Source of the DNA: Pseudoneobacillus rhizosphaerae
GTDB lineage: Bacteria; Bacillota; Bacilli; Bacillales; Cytobacillaceae
Assembly (NCBI RefSeq): GCF_917563885.1
Contig: NZ_CAKJTG010000026.1
Location: 1-62,625, forward strand
Direction of reading: 5' to 3'
Length of the DNA stretch: 62,625 nt
Below, one piece after another: positions 50,402 through 60,375 of the stretch; positions within the stretch are counted from its first letter, which is position 1; the number at the start of each line of letters is the position of its first letter. The position numbers and the translations under genes were made by a program. Under the pieces are notes generated by a model, which ran no database searches, was not told the origin of the DNA, and saw nothing but the letters and a program-made list of their open reading frames with translations.

Positions 50402-53400
50402 TTACTCCGTAGAAACGGACGGATCGGCCTGTTCCTTAACAGGTACTACTTGAACAAAATGCTTATCAAGATTCGTTAACAAGGATCCGAGTTTTGAAGC
50501 TTCATCACTTTGACCATTTCCAGCTAACAGCTGAATATACGTATTTAATAACTCTTCGATATCCGTTAAGCCTTTTTCAGAAAGCTGCGTCACAGAAACC
50601 TTTGCTCCTTTAGCAATACGCTTCTTTAACACATCAAGGGTCAATCCCATTTCCGTTTGCTGTCGCAAATACACAACGCCACCGGTCATTCCTGCACAAA
50701 TCCACGGACCTGGATCACCAAGCACCAGTCCTCTACCATTCGTCATATATTCGAAAGCGAAGCCTTTAATATTGGCGCGAGTAGCAACATTTCCCTTTTC
50801 TTCAGCAGGAATAGGGGATACCACCTCACCACCAATAATAATATCTGCTCCAGATAAACGAATACCTGCCCGTGCATCCGCGTTACCTTGAGCAACTAAT
50901 AGCCCTTTTTGAGCTCCATAGCCAAACCCTTTCCCAACAGAGCCATTATAGAATTTCCCATCTTTCCCTTTTGATTTTAAAATAACAATGCTGCCACCAA
51001 ATGACGTTTTGCCGATACCGTCCTGCGCACCGCCGTGAACCTCAAGAGTGATCCCGCTACTGTTATACGCTCCTAAACCGTTACCAGGTATAGACCCCTT
51101 TTTATAACGCAAATGAACTGAAGGGAGACTGCGATAGGTTCCATCAAGTCGACCTCTTACACGATGACAGGATACTCTACTACCGAGAACTCTTTGCTCA
51201 GAAGTAACGGTATAAAAGTCTCTTGAGTAATGTAAATCCTCGACGTTTTGATCCAAATATTCTGCTCCAACTGCGGTTTGCATTGCGGCAGCTGCTTGAC
51301 CTGTATTAGCTTTTAAAGGATTTAGTTGCCCGATTTCAAGTGTCTTTAACAAATAGTTAAGATTTAGCTGGTTATGTCCTTTAACCTGCTCTAATAAATC
51401 AGAACGACCAACGAACGATTGTAAATTTTGGATACCAAGAGATCCAGCTAATTTTCGTAATTCATCGCCAAATGCCGAGTACAAATTCATAATCCCTTGA
51501 ACCGCTAATTCAAGATTTCGGGGGACAAATTTTCGTAATCCATGCTCTTTTGCTTGAAGCTCTGTTTCAATCTGGGTTGCGATTCCAACGTGACAAGTAT
51601 CTAGATGGCATCCTTTACAAGTCGTACACCCGATTGAAATCATGGAAAGGGTACCGAATCCAACTCGGTTTGCGCCAAGAAGCATTACCTTTAAGACATC
51701 CACAGCACTTTTCAAACCACCATCAGCCCAAATTTCTACCTGGTGACGTAATCCGTTTTCAAGAAGTGCATTATGAGCGGCTTTTACACCAATTTCAACG
51801 GGTAAACCTACATGTTGAAGGGCATGTATTCTTGCTGCTCCCGTACCGCCGTCAAATCCACTTACCGTAATAATATCTGCCCCTGCTTTCGCAATACCGA
51901 CAGCAATCGTCCCAATATTAGGTACAATTGGAACCTTCACGGCCACTCTTGCTTGATCATTGGCAGTTTTTATCTCATGAATCATTTGTGCCAGATCTTC
52001 AATGGAATAAATGTCATGATTATTAGAAGGGGAGATCAGGTCAGAACCGATCGTCGCATTTCTTGCTTCAGCAATTTTGGCTGTCACTTTAGAGCCAGGG
52101 AGATGTCCGCCTTCTCCAGGTTTTGCCCCTTGACCAATTTTTATTTCAATGAGATTAGAAGAGTTTAATAGTTCGGCATTTACGCCAAAACGACCCGAGG
52201 CAACTTGTTGACCTCTTGTTTTGGGGTATTTACCGAGCATATCCTTAATTTCTCCGCCTTCACCGTTCATACTAACCATATTAAGTCGGTCCGCCCCTTC
52301 TGCATAGGCACGGAAGGCAACCTCATTTTGTGAACCGAAGGACATGGAAGCAATAACAAACGGTAAATCATGCGAGCCAACTTTAATATCTACTAAATCT
52401 GCTGAAATGGCTTCTTCCGTCTTTTTAAATTCAGTTAAATGACGAATCGTTGTTGGATTTTCTTGCTCCTGTTCGGTAATTTTCTCACGGTAGGAAGAAT
52501 AGTCTCCTGTTTTTGCCACCTCACCAATTGCTTTCCAAATTCGTGGGAAGATGTGAAAGGACTTTCCGATTCTCGCCCCGTCATCATGGTAATCTTGAGC
52601 TCTATCTCGAGCATCCTTTTCCATTTCAGAAAAATTAAAACCGAGATGGCTAGTTCCAAAGAAATTGACAATATCTAAAGCGTCTGAAACCTCATCAGCT
52701 AATCCAATCGCTGAAAATAAACGACCGTAGCCACGAAGTTCATGGATACCTAGAGTCGAAATAACCTTTTCCATCCCTTTAGATAAGGAGGAAAAGAGAT
52801 TCGTTAGTGAGTCAGTTCCATTTTCCATGACGGTCATAAACATATAATAAGGACTTATCAAATCAGCCCCACATCCGATAGCTAAAACGAGGTCGTGTAG
52901 GGAACGAATCGCAGCTGACCGCAATAGAAGGGAGCAATCACGTCTCAAGTATTCTTTTCGTAACGCTTGATCGACTGTTGATACAACAAGGTGAGGGTCT
53001 ATCCAATAGTGATTGTGATGGGCCTCTGCGTCATCTAGCACAATCAATGATTTCCCAGCCTTAACACTGGCTATTGCTTCAGCGCCAATGCGAGAAAGTG
53101 CCTCTTCGATTTTTTCATTTTCTCGGAAGGTTGTAGATAAATAGGCAACAAGCTTTTGCCCTTGAAAATCATTTAATAGCTGATCAAAACTAGGTTGCTT
53201 TAATAGATGTGAGCACTCATAACCAAGCTTTCCTTCAATTAATATCGGACCAGTTAACTCGACAACAGTTTCTACGTTTTTCGGCTCTGTTAGAGTTGGT
53301 CTTTTCCCAATAACAACTCGAGTTGAAAAATGTTCCGTTTCACGATCTCGGTCAATCGCTGGATTGGTCACAACTGCTACACTTTCTTTAATAAAATCAG

Positions 53401-54856
53401 CTACATTTTTTCTTTCTAGATTTAAGGCAGCCAAAGGCGAGTCGTGTCCTAGGGAACGAATCGGTTCAGCGCCTTTTTCAGCCATTTGCTCGACTTGCTG
53501 GACATGTTCTCTTTCCCAACCAAAGGCTTTATATTGGCCATTTTGAATCGTATCGGGATAATTCATTGTAATTATTTTTTCATAGATTGGTGTTTGTAAT
53601 CGCTGATGAGAGTTTTCAAGATTTACACGAAGCTTCATTCGCTCATAAACTTCCTGTTGTAAAGCAGGTTGGTCATATACCTTTAATTTATCCCCATCCC
53701 ATTTAAAGCCTACTTTTTCTCCAGGAGCTAATGGCTTAGGTTCCCCTACGTATTCACTGGAAGGGATGATGCCTGGTTCCGATGAGAACAAATATGATTC
53801 TACTGTTTCTAACATCCATAATGGACGCAATCCTAAAGCGTCGACACTAAAGACCGCTTCATCTCGGTACCTCGAAATAATCCCGGCTGGACCTTGAGCG
53901 AAATGTCCCCATGCCTCTCGAACATAGGTGTACAAGTCTTGAAGATGTTGAGGATAAGTTTTAATTTCATTCATAATCGGTGGGAACATGACATCCATCG
54001 CTTCAAATAAGCTATATCCATCACGTGAAAGAAGGGTATCAATCGTACGACTTAAATCTTGAGAATCGCTTCCACCCTCTACAAGTGGAACCTGAATTTT
54101 CAAAGCTTCTTCTCTTAACTTCTGAATCGTATTAATTTCACCATTATGTCCAAGAATACTGAAAGGCTGAACGCGGAAAAAACTAGATAACGTATTAGTT
54201 GAATAGCGGTTATGACCTAAAGTCATCGTTGAGGCAATATCTGGATCGGCAAGATCTTTATAATACTTTGGTAGAATATCACCAGCACCAAGTACTTTAT
54301 AAACCACAAAATCTTGGCTTAATGAGGCGACATGGACGGAACTATTTTGTTCGAGCTGAATGGTAATTTCAAAAAGTAATTTTGATAATTTTTTATTTGC
54401 CAAAGGGGCTAGACAGGCGATTTGTAAAAATAATGGGTTTTCTTGAAGAGCAATTGGGCCAAGGGCGTCGAGGTTAATCTCATTAAAGGATTGGTAAACT
54501 ATTTCTAATTGATTTTTTTGAAGTATTTGGATGACATGATCAAGCGTTTTAGAATCATCGTCATTTCGTTTGAAAAATAAATGACCGACGACAAAGTTTT
54601 CTTGTTGAACGATTTTTGAATTGGAGAGTTTTTTCTTCCACAGGTCTCTAGGAATATCAATATGGATTCCGACACCGTCGCCTTCTTGATTAATGAACCC
54701 AGCTCGGTGATTCATAGTAACAAGGGCATCAATACAATGAAAAATGTTCTCTCTTGTTGGGATTTTTGACTTTTCTAGACAAGCAACAATGCCACATGCA
54801 TCATGCTCGTGATGATAAAAATCTTTAAATATTGCAGGACTCCATTCTCTATTCAT
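50402..54856 (-). CDS. Glutamate synthase large-subunit-like protein (GltB family), stand-alone
   Basis: A 1484 aa four-domain enzyme. An N-terminal class II glutaminase domain has the likely nucleophile Cys in HDACGIVACLE after a 21-residue leader and HNRYSTNTLSSFFRVQPFSI. The central domain follows, then the FMN domain (GGEGGEIKDMLGKYPKTRGQ, SVDVLKVMLLGANRVGFGT-type block with GTLSMISIGCTTCKGCHLDT giving the 3Fe-4S cysteines), and the C-terminal GXGXG beta helix. No small subunit (gltD type) lies nearby. It is therefore ferredoxin-dependent or pairs with a remote subunit. Its start is behind a folded leader. Confidence 0.88.
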   Translation of the reverse strand: MNREWSPAIFKDFYHHEHDACGIVACLEKSKIPTRENIFHCIDALVTMNHRAGFINQEGDGVGIHIDIPRDLWKKKLSNSKIVQQENFVVGHLFFKRNDDDSKTLDHVIQILQKNQLEIVYQSFNEINLDALGPIALQENPLFLQIACLAPLANKKLSKLLFEITIQLEQNSSVHVASLSQDFVVYKVLGAGDILPKYYKDLADPDIASTMTLGHNRYSTNTLSSFFRVQPFSILGHNGEINTIQKLREEALKIQVPLVEGGSDSQDLSRTIDTLLSRDGYSLFEAMDVMFPPIMNEIKTYPQHLQDLYTYVREAWGHFAQGPAGIISRYRDEAVFSVDALGLRPLWMLETVESYLFSSEPGIIPSSEYVGEPKPLAPGEKVGFKWDGDKLKVYDQPALQQEVYERMKLRVNLENSHQRLQTPIYEKIITMNYPDTIQNGQYKAFGWEREHVQQVEQMAEKGAEPIRSLGHDSPLAALNLERKNVADFIKESVAVVTNPAIDRDRETEHFSTRVVIGKRPTLTEPKNVETVVELTGPILIEGKLGYECSHLLKQPSFDQLLNDFQGQKLVAYLSTTFRENEKIEEALSRIGAEAIASVKAGKSLIVLDDAEAHHNHYWIDPHLVVSTVDQALRKEYLRRDCSLLLRSAAIRSLHDLVLAIGCGADLISPYYMFMTVMENGTDSLTNLFSSLSKGMEKVISTLGIHELRGYGRLFSAIGLADEVSDALDIVNFFGTSHLGFNFSEMEKDARDRAQDYHDDGARIGKSFHIFPRIWKAIGEVAKTGDYSSYREKITEQEQENPTTIRHLTEFKKTEEAISADLVDIKVGSHDLPFVIASMSFGSQNEVAFRAYAEGADRLNMVSMNGEGGEIKDMLGKYPKTRGQQVASGRFGVNAELLNSSNLIEIKIGQGAKPGEGGHLPGSKVTAKIAEARNATIGSDLISPSNNHDIYSIEDLAQMIHEIKTANDQARVAVKVPIVPNIGTIAVGIAKAGADIITVSGFDGGTGAARIHALQHVGLPVEIGVKAAHNALLENGLRHQVEIWADGGLKSAVDVLKVMLLGANRVGFGTLSMISIGCTTCKGCHLDTCHVGIATQIETELQAKEHGLRKFVPRNLELAVQGIMNLYSAFGDELRKLAGSLGIQNLQSFVGRSDLLEQVKGHNQLNLNYLLKTLEIGQLNPLKANTGQAAAAMQTAVGAEYLDQNVEDLHYSRDFYTVTSEQRVLGSRVSCHRVRGRLDGTYRSLPSVHLRYKKGSIPGNGLGAYNSSGITLEVHGGAQDGIGKTSFGGSIVILKSKGKDGKFYNGSVGKGFGYGAQKGLLVAQGNADARAGIRLSGADIIIGGEVVSPIPAEEKGNVATRANIKGFAFEYMTNGRGLVLGDPGPWICAGMTGGVVYLRQQTEMGLTLDVLKKRIAKGAKVSVTQLSEKGLTDIEELLNTYIQLLAGNGQSDEASKLGSLLTNLDKHFVQVVPVKEQADPSVSTE

Positions 54857-54895
54857 ATTGATCGGCGTAACGATCTGTTAAGCCGGTTCACCTCC
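54857..54895 (-). promoter_or_regulatory. Folded ribosome-binding region of the glutamate synthase gene
   Basis: On the minus strand an excellent Shine-Dalgarno AGGAGGTGA lies about 30 bases before the ATG, too far for normal use. Between them CGGC-T-TAAC and GTTA-C-GCCG pair around AGATC (eight pairs, one mismatch). Folding that hairpin would bring the site to within about 8-10 bases of the ATG. No in-frame alternative start is present; a TAA lies in frame in the hairpin. Confidence 0.55.
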
Positions 54896-55100
54896 TATAA
54901 ATGAATGGTGGCATCAAAATCAAGATGCTCTAAAAAGCTCTTTTGTTTTGTCACCACCGTGTTGTTAAAGTATGAATTTTCAAATAATAGTTTCATATTA
55001 TCATAATAATTTTATAATTTCAAATAATTATGCAGAATATTGAATAAAAGACGCATGCCGAATCTTGTAAATTTGTAAGCGTTTTCAATAAAATTGTAAG

Positions 55101-55130
55101 AAAAACACTAGTACAAAAAGTACTAGCGTT
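55101..55130 (-). terminator. Terminator of gsaB
   Basis: CGCTAGTAC and GTACTAGTG pair around TTTTT on the minus strand and are followed by TTTTT. Confidence 0.85.
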
Positions 55131-55146
55131 GTATAAAAAATGTATA

Positions 55147-56442
55147 TTAATTTGTCATTAATGCTTCAAATGCTTGTCGTACTGCATGTAGAGTGGCGTC
55201 GATATCTTCTTCTGTATGCGCGATGGTGACAAACCAAGCTTCATATTTAGATGGAGCTAAGTTTATACCTTGATGTAACATGAGCTTGAAGAACTTAGCA
55301 AACATTTCGCCATCTGTATTTTCAGCCTGTTCATAATTGACAACCGTTTCAGTTGTGAAATAAACGGTCAAAGCCCCTTTTAATCGATTAATCGTAATAG
55401 GCACATTAAATTCCTTCGCCGCACTTAAAATGCCATCTTCTAAAAGAGCTCCTAATTGGTCTAGATACTCATACACACCTTCTTGCTGCAGAACCTCTAA
55501 ACAAGCAATCCCTGAAAGAATCGAAGCAGGGTTACCAGCCATTGTTCCAGCTTGATAGGCGGGACCTAATGGTGCAACCTTTTCCATTATCTCTTTTCTG
55601 CCACCGTATGCTCCGATTGGCAGTCCACCGCCAATTATTTTTCCAAGTACAGTTAAGTCTGGCTTTACACCTAATAAATCCTGTGCGCCACCATACATGA
55701 AACGGAACGCAGTGATGACCTCATCATAGATGACTAAAGCACCTGCTGCATGTGCAAGGTCATTTACTTGTTGTAAGAAACCAGGCTTCGGTTCAACGAT
55801 TCCGAAGTTACCAACAATCGGTTCAACAAGAACACCCGCGATTTGATCGCCCCATTTTTCTAGTGCTTCCTTAAACGGCTCGATATCATTAAATGGTACG
55901 GTAATCACTTCTTGGGCGATGCTTTTTGGAACTCCTGCCGAATCTGGTATACCGAGAGTTGAAGGACCTGAACCAGCAGCAACAAGTACTAAATCAGAAT
56001 GACCATGGTAACAGCCTGCAAACTTAACGATTTTATCTCGGCCGGTATAAGCACGAGCTACTCGAATCGTTGTCATAACAGCTTCCGTTCCGGAATTGAC
56101 AAAACGGACTTTTTCCATGGAAGGAATAGCTTCTTTTAGCATCTTTGCAAATTTCACTTCATGTGGAGTTGGTGTGCCGTAAAGAACACCTGATTCTGCA
56201 GCTTTTTGAATTGCTTTTGTAATATGTGGATGGGCATGGCCAGTAATAATCGGTCCGTAAGCGGCTAAATAATCTATGTATTGGTTCCCATCAACATCCC
56301 AAAAGTAAGCGCCATGAGCTCGTTCCATCACCACTGGAGCTCCTCCGCCAACTGCCTTGTAAGATCGAGAGGGACTATTCACACCTCCGACGATATGTTG
56401 TAGAGCTTCTTCATGAATTCTTTCTGATTGGCTAAATTGCAT
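55147..56442 (-). CDS. gsaB: Glutamate-1-semialdehyde 2,1-aminomutase
   Basis: A 431 aa PLP enzyme that converts glutamate-1-semialdehyde to 5-aminolevulinate for haem synthesis. Diagnostic blocks: [60 protein letters not shown], the [10 protein letters not shown] region, and the PLP lysine in [18 protein letters not shown]. The ATG at 56442 follows TAGGAGGAT; the frame to 56472 overlaps that site. Many Bacillus carry hemL plus this second copy, GsaB, here in its usual place near bcp and perR. Confidence 0.92.
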   Translation of the reverse strand: MQFSQSERIHEEALQHIVGGVNSPSRSYKAVGGGAPVVMERAHGAYFWDVDGNQYIDYLAAYGPIITGHAHPHITKAIQKAAESGVLYGTPTPHEVKFAKMLKEAIPSMEKVRFVNSGTEAVMTTIRVARAYTGRDKIVKFAGCYHGHSDLVLVAAGSGPSTLGIPDSAGVPKSIAQEVITVPFNDIEPFKEALEKWGDQIAGVLVEPIVGNFGIVEPKPGFLQQVNDLAHAAGALVIYDEVITAFRFMYGGAQDLLGVKPDLTVLGKIIGGGLPIGAYGGRKEIMEKVAPLGPAYQAGTMAGNPASILSGIACLEVLQQEGVYEYLDQLGALLEDGILSAAKEFNVPITINRLKGALTVYFTTETVVNYEQAENTDGEMFAKFFKLMLHQGINLAPSKYEAWFVTIAHTEEDIDATLHAVRQAFEALMTN

Positions 56443-56609
56443 AAGCCATCCTCCTAAAATAGACTTTTTCACTTAATAATAGTTTAAATAATTATTTCAA
56501 TTTATTTTAGCATGATTAAGTTTTAATTTGCCCTTTTATAATTTTGCAAAAATAACAAACAATAATAGAGGTTATTAAAAACAATTAAAGTAGAATTTAG
56601 GAGGAAAAG

Positions 56610-57884
56610 ATGTTAAAACAATTAACACTCGGTGTACTAGTACTATTCCTCTCCATACCACTTATAGGTCATGCCGAAGAAACAAAAACAATTTCGGATT
56701 ATATTCTAGATGTTTCGTTACCTAGCACCTTTACAAACGAAATAATAGGAGAAATAAACACGAAGGTACCATTATCCAATATTAGTGTTTTATATAAAAA
56801 TAGGGATTCCAACACCTTTTTTAATATTGGTAGTGATGTACATGAACATTTACAAACAAGTCATCCGATTAATAATGATGCAACCTTTATGGCGCCTGGC
56901 GATTGGATACCAATTGAAATATCGTTTATGGAAGGGGAGGAATATGTCACACTACCTGTCGATTCAGCTAACAATTCGATTCTTCCAGCAATATTGAAGG
57001 AAGGAGATATAAAACCTCCTAAGATTTTAAAAATAACGAATTCAAAGAAGATAGCCTACGAGGGGCAACCTGTTACCATTGAAGTTCAAACAGCAGAAAA
57101 TGCAAACGTTCAATTCGTCAATTTATTTACGATGGACAATCGAAACATCGCATTTACAAAGGTAAGTGACCATATATGGAAAACAGTTGTGTATAGAGAA
57201 GTTAGTAATGTATTCATAACAGATATTTATGGGAGAAACTCTAATTACTATGACCCTAAATTAGCCAATACAAATTGGGCATATGGATATAACGAAGAAT
57301 ATGATTTTCCAAGTCGTTTACCATACCCAAAACCGAGCGTTAACGGGACAATTACGACAACTTCTCGAAAAATAACAGGAAGCTCTGTCCCGGGTGGAAG
57401 AGTAATGGTTGGTATTCGAGAAGAAGACAGCTTTAGAGGGATAAGTTCTATTGGGACTAATGGAAAAGGGGAATATACCCTTCCAATCCCGCTGTTAAAA
57501 GAAGGGGCAGAAATATGGGTGATAGCGTCTACTGATGCGGAAATGGCTCCAAGCATGGATGAAAGAGACCCAAATCCACCTCCGTATATTGAAAGCGATC
57601 CATTGAAATTAATAGTTAGAAATAGTGAGAAGGATATTACGCCTCCAACGAAACCAAGAGTTGTGTCTGTATCATCAAGATTCAAAATAGTAAGTGGTAA
57701 AGCGGAACCAGGCTCCAATATTATCGTAAAAGATGGGAATCGAGTGATAGGATCAGGGTTTGTTGAACCTAACGGAAACTTTGTCATCGTGATAACACCG
57801 CAAAAGCTCACAAGTAAACTCCAGTTGACATCGCAGGATAGTAACGGTAATGTCAGTCCCGTTTTAAGTGTAAAAATAAAGTGA
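56610..57884 (+). CDS. Secreted multidomain Ig-like protein
   Basis: A 424 aa exported protein. The signal peptide ends near HAEE (LTLGVLVLFLSIPLIGHAEE). Two beta-rich modules fill the middle, and two bacterial Ig-like modules follow: about residues 240-335 (ITGSSVPGGRVMVGIREEDS) and about 345-424 (KPRVVSVSSRFKIVSGKAEP then GSNIIVKDGNRVIGSGFVEP). There is no sortase signal. Ribosome site TAGGAGG. It is inserted between gsaB and the channel gene, where B. subtilis has nothing similar as far as I recall. Function unknown. Confidence 0.75.
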   Translation: MLKQLTLGVLVLFLSIPLIGHAEETKTISDYILDVSLPSTFTNEIIGEINTKVPLSNISVLYKNRDSNTFFNIGSDVHEHLQTSHPINNDATFMAPGDWIPIEISFMEGEEYVTLPVDSANNSILPAILKEGDIKPPKILKITNSKKIAYEGQPVTIEVQTAENANVQFVNLFTMDNRNIAFTKVSDHIWKTVVYREVSNVFITDIYGRNSNYYDPKLANTNWAYGYNEEYDFPSRLPYPKPSVNGTITTTSRKITGSSVPGGRVMVGIREEDSFRGISSIGTNGKGEYTLPIPLLKEGAEIWVIASTDAEMAPSMDERDPNPPPYIESDPLKLIVRNSEKDITPPTKPRVVSVSSRFKIVSGKAEPGSNIIVKDGNRVIGSGFVEPNGNFVIVITPQKLTSKLQLTSQDSNGNVSPVLSVKIK

Positions 57885-57910
57885 TTCACAAAGCCTCTCT
57901 ATGCTTGGCT

Positions 57911-58373
57911 AAACCGTTCCGTTTTGAGGTGCAAATCCTGTAAATGACAATGAAAAAGGCGTGCAATCTGACAACAGATTTGAACGCCTTTTTTATTTAA
58001 TATAGATTCTTTGGACAACCATAGAATTTAATACTAGCGAACCCTTAAGAACCAAGAGATGAGGGAGTATGCGTGAGGTGATAAATAAGCGGAGAAATTT
58101 CCCTTAATTACGAAATAGCACTGAAAATAGCTTAAATAGACGGAAGGATTCCGACTATTTACTCAAAAATCGCCAAAATAGGTCATTATACATTGCTTAA
58201 TCGGAAAAACTCCGCTTATTTACCCCGAACGATCCCTATTACGCAGTTTAACCGGAAAATCTCCCCTTATATTACTTCCAAATCCTTATATGAAAGGGAA
58301 AATGGCATACTTCCATTCGTATGCCATTTTTTGTGTCAATTTCCCGTTTTGTCACGTCAGAACGAAACGGTTT
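57911..58373. repeat. Hairpin-ended intergenic element, complete copy (element 3)
   Basis: The left end begins AAACCGTTCCGTTTTGAGG and runs to the hairpin 57953-57994 (stem GGCGTGC..AATCTG, loop ACAA, then six T), 26 bp after the secreted-protein gene, which it can terminate. The right end is the inverted homologue: hairpin AAAATGGCATAC/GTATGCCATTTT (58299-58330), then TCACGTCAGAACGAAACGG TTT ending at 58373. Between them four GCGGA/CCGGA dyads start at 58087, 58138, 58199 and 58250, spaced 51, 61, 51. The gap 57885-58482 holds no other feature. Confidence 0.8.
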
Positions 58374-58482
58374 GACTTTGGCTGTGCCCTAAAGAGGAGT
58401 TTATTTATACACTTAAACTAGTCTTTTAATGGCCAAGCTGGCATAGAAATGTTAATAAATAACCTATTGTGAGGGACATTCG

Positions 58483-58881
58483 ATGATTTTTATGCTGTTA
58501 TTCATCGCCATTACGACATGTATAACGATGTCTTTAAAAACACTTTTTAAGCCAAATAAAATTAAAGGTAAAATGTTATCTTTTGAAAATTTTTTAGTAC
58601 TCGCTGTTGTATATACGATTATCACTCTTGGTTTTGCTCTTATTTATTTGTTATTTGATATACAGGGATATTTAATTGTTAGGGATGGGTTTATCACCGA
58701 AGCGGATGGCTTCTGGATGAGGTTAGAATCAAGCTTTTATTTTAGTGCAATGACGCTCTTTTCCGTTGGGTATGGTGATATTTATCCAATGGGGATTGGA
58801 AGAATGATTGCTGTTTTTGAGGCGCTAATTGGGTATACCATTCCTGCTGCATTTGTAGCTAAAGCCGTTCTAGATCGTTGA
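58483..58881 (+). CDS. Two-helix potassium channel-like protein
   Basis: A 132 aa ion channel of the KcsA-type pore family. An extra N-terminal helix (MIFMLLFIAITTCITMSL) precedes the outer helix (VLAVVYTIITLGFALIYLLF). The pore loop has the selectivity filter in TLFSVGYGDIYPMG, followed by the inner helix MIAVFEALIGYTIPAAFVAK. There is no RCK domain. It would function as a tetramer. It is encoded just before bcp and may be co-transcribed with it. Confidence 0.85.
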   Translation: MIFMLLFIAITTCITMSLKTLFKPNKIKGKMLSFENFLVLAVVYTIITLGFALIYLLFDIQGYLIVRDGFITEADGFWMRLESSFYFSAMTLFSVGYGDIYPMGIGRMIAVFEALIGYTIPAAFVAKAVLDR

Positions 58882-58937
58882 TTTAATCTTTAAAGTTGTA
58901 TAGTCTCTATATATAAGCAATATTGGAGGCGTATGTA

Positions 58938-59411
58938 ATGGAACTACAGATTGGAGAATTAGCACCAGATTTTCAATTAGAGGCAAACAATGGAGAAAGG
59001 ATAAAACTATCTGACTATCGTGGCAAAATGGTTGTCCTTTATTTTTATCCTAAGGATATGACACAAAGCTGTACGATTCAAGCTTGTGATTTCCGTGATA
59101 AACATGAGAGCTTTAAAGAGTTGGATGCTGTTATTTTAGGAGTTAGCCCCGATCCCATAAATCGTCATATAAAATTTGTTGAGAAATATGACTTACCCTT
59201 TTTATTATTAGCTGATACGGATTTAGAAGCAGCAAAGGCTTATGGAGTTTGGAATCTTAAAAAAAATTTCGGAAAAGAATATATGGGTATCGTCAGATCA
59301 ACGTTTATCATTGATAAAAATGGGAAGTTGGTAAAAGAGTGGCGAAATCTTAGAGTGAAGGGACATATAGAGGAAGCACTTCAATACATAAAAGAATCTT
59401 CTTTCGAATAG
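58938..59411 (+). CDS. bcp: Thiol peroxidase of the BCP/PrxQ type
   Basis: A 157 aa peroxiredoxin that reduces hydrogen and alkyl peroxides. The active site is MTQSCTIQACDFRD: the peroxidatic Cys in SCT (most BCPs have PGCT) and a resolving Cys four residues on. VLYFYPKDMT and GVSPDPINRHIKFVEKY are family blocks. The ATG at 58938 follows GGAGGCG; the TTG at 58923 overlaps that site. This is YgaF in B. subtilis, adjacent to perR. Confidence 0.92.
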   Translation: MELQIGELAPDFQLEANNGERIKLSDYRGKMVVLYFYPKDMTQSCTIQACDFRDKHESFKELDAVILGVSPDPINRHIKFVEKYDLPFLLLADTDLEAAKAYGVWNLKKNFGKEYMGIVRSTFIIDKNGKLVKEWRNLRVKGHIEEALQYIKESSFE

Positions 59412-59520
59412 TTTTTCAAATAAATATCAAGCCTATTTTTCTTAGTAAAGGCTATTGTCCATTCCAATAATACAGTTTTGAATATGATTATATTAGGGCA
59501 TACCTCCTCAGAAAAACGTT

Positions 59521-59551
59521 GGCAGATCAATTACATGATCTGTCTTTTTTT
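59521..59551 (+). terminator. Terminator after bcp
   Basis: GCAGATCA and TGATCTGTC pair around ATTACA and are followed by seven T. It lies 110 bases past the bcp stop. Confidence 0.75.
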
Positions 59552-59710
59552 AGTGTTTTGAATAAAATTTACGATTTTTAACAAATTTTCGGTAGGAATA
59601 ACCCACTTAGGTGATATCATGTAATAAAAATGAAAAGAGGAAAATCGACATACATATATTTTTAAAAAAGACTATAAATATATATATAAGATATTAAAGG
59701 GGATAATAAG

Positions 59711-60265
59711 ATGAAAATATATACAAAAACTGGTGATAAAGGAACGACATCACTTATTTATGGACAACGTGTCGCTAAAAATGATGGGAGAGTAGAAGCC
59801 TACGGTTCCTGTGACGAAACGAATTCAATGATTGGGCTTGCGTTAAGTTATTTGAAAAATACTCAATTTGAGGAAAAGTCATCGTTAATCAGTATTTTTA
59901 ATAAAATTCAAACGACGTTGTTCCATGTAGGAGCTGAATTAGCAACACCTACTGGAAAAGAAGTGAAATGGAAATTAAGAGACGAAGATATAGCTGAATT
60001 GGAAAAACAAATTGATGAATGGGATTCAGTTTTGCCTCCATTAACAAACTTTATTCTACCAGGAGGCCATCCTGTGGGAGCGGCGTTACACGTAGCAAGA
60101 ACCGTTGTTAGAAGAGCTGAACGAAGTGCTGTCACTCTAGGTGATGATGTAAATCCATTAGTTCTTTCTTATCTAAACCGTCTGTCCGATTTCCTATTTG
60201 TTGCTGCTCGATTTGTAAATGCAAAACTAGGTGAAGTTGAGACTACGCTACAACCAAATTCTTGA
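59711..60265 (+). CDS. Cob(I)yrinic acid a,c-diamide adenosyltransferase (PduO type)
   Basis: A 184 aa ATP:corrinoid adenosyltransferase. The P-loop-like N terminus is MKIYTKTGDKGTTSLIYGQR, followed by RVEAYGSCDETNSMIGLALS, FILPGGHPVGAALHVARTVV, and RRAERSAVTLGDDVNPLVLS with the conserved ARTxxRRAER motif. It makes adenosylcobalamin for B12-dependent enzymes. Ribosome site AAAGGGG. No cobalamin riboswitch or other B12 gene is adjacent. Yvqk-type relatives occur in Bacillus. Confidence 0.92.
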   Translation: MKIYTKTGDKGTTSLIYGQRVAKNDGRVEAYGSCDETNSMIGLALSYLKNTQFEEKSSLISIFNKIQTTLFHVGAELATPTGKEVKWKLRDEDIAELEKQIDEWDSVLPPLTNFILPGGHPVGAALHVARTVVRRAERSAVTLGDDVNPLVLSYLNRLSDFLFVAARFVNAKLGEVETTLQPNS

Positions 60266-60295
60266 GAAAAGGGATAACCTAATAAGTTAATAATA

Positions 60296-60342
60296 TTGAC
60301 AAGATTAATATGTACTTAGTACACTATTTATAAAGATTATAA
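60296..60342 (+). promoter_or_regulatory. perR promoter with an overlapping PerR box
   Basis: TTGACA at 60296-60301 and TACACT at 60320-60325 form a promoter with 18-base spacing. Directly after it TTATAAAGATTATAA (60328-60342) matches the PerR consensus TTATAATNATTATAA at 14 of 15 positions, with one A for T. Binding there would block initiation, so perR is likely autoregulated. Confidence 0.88.
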
Positions 60343-60375
60343 AATAAGAATCTTTTTTGAAAGAGGTGCATGGCG

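Noticed and set aside
54990-55040. PerR or Fur box upstream of the glutamate synthase gene
   Set aside because: The AT-rich ATTATCATAATAAT stretch matches the PerR consensus at only about ten positions, too few in DNA of this composition.
58193-58375. 60-codon plus-strand frame inside element 3
   Set aside because: It spans two dyads and the right-end hairpin of the repeat element and has no ribosome site.
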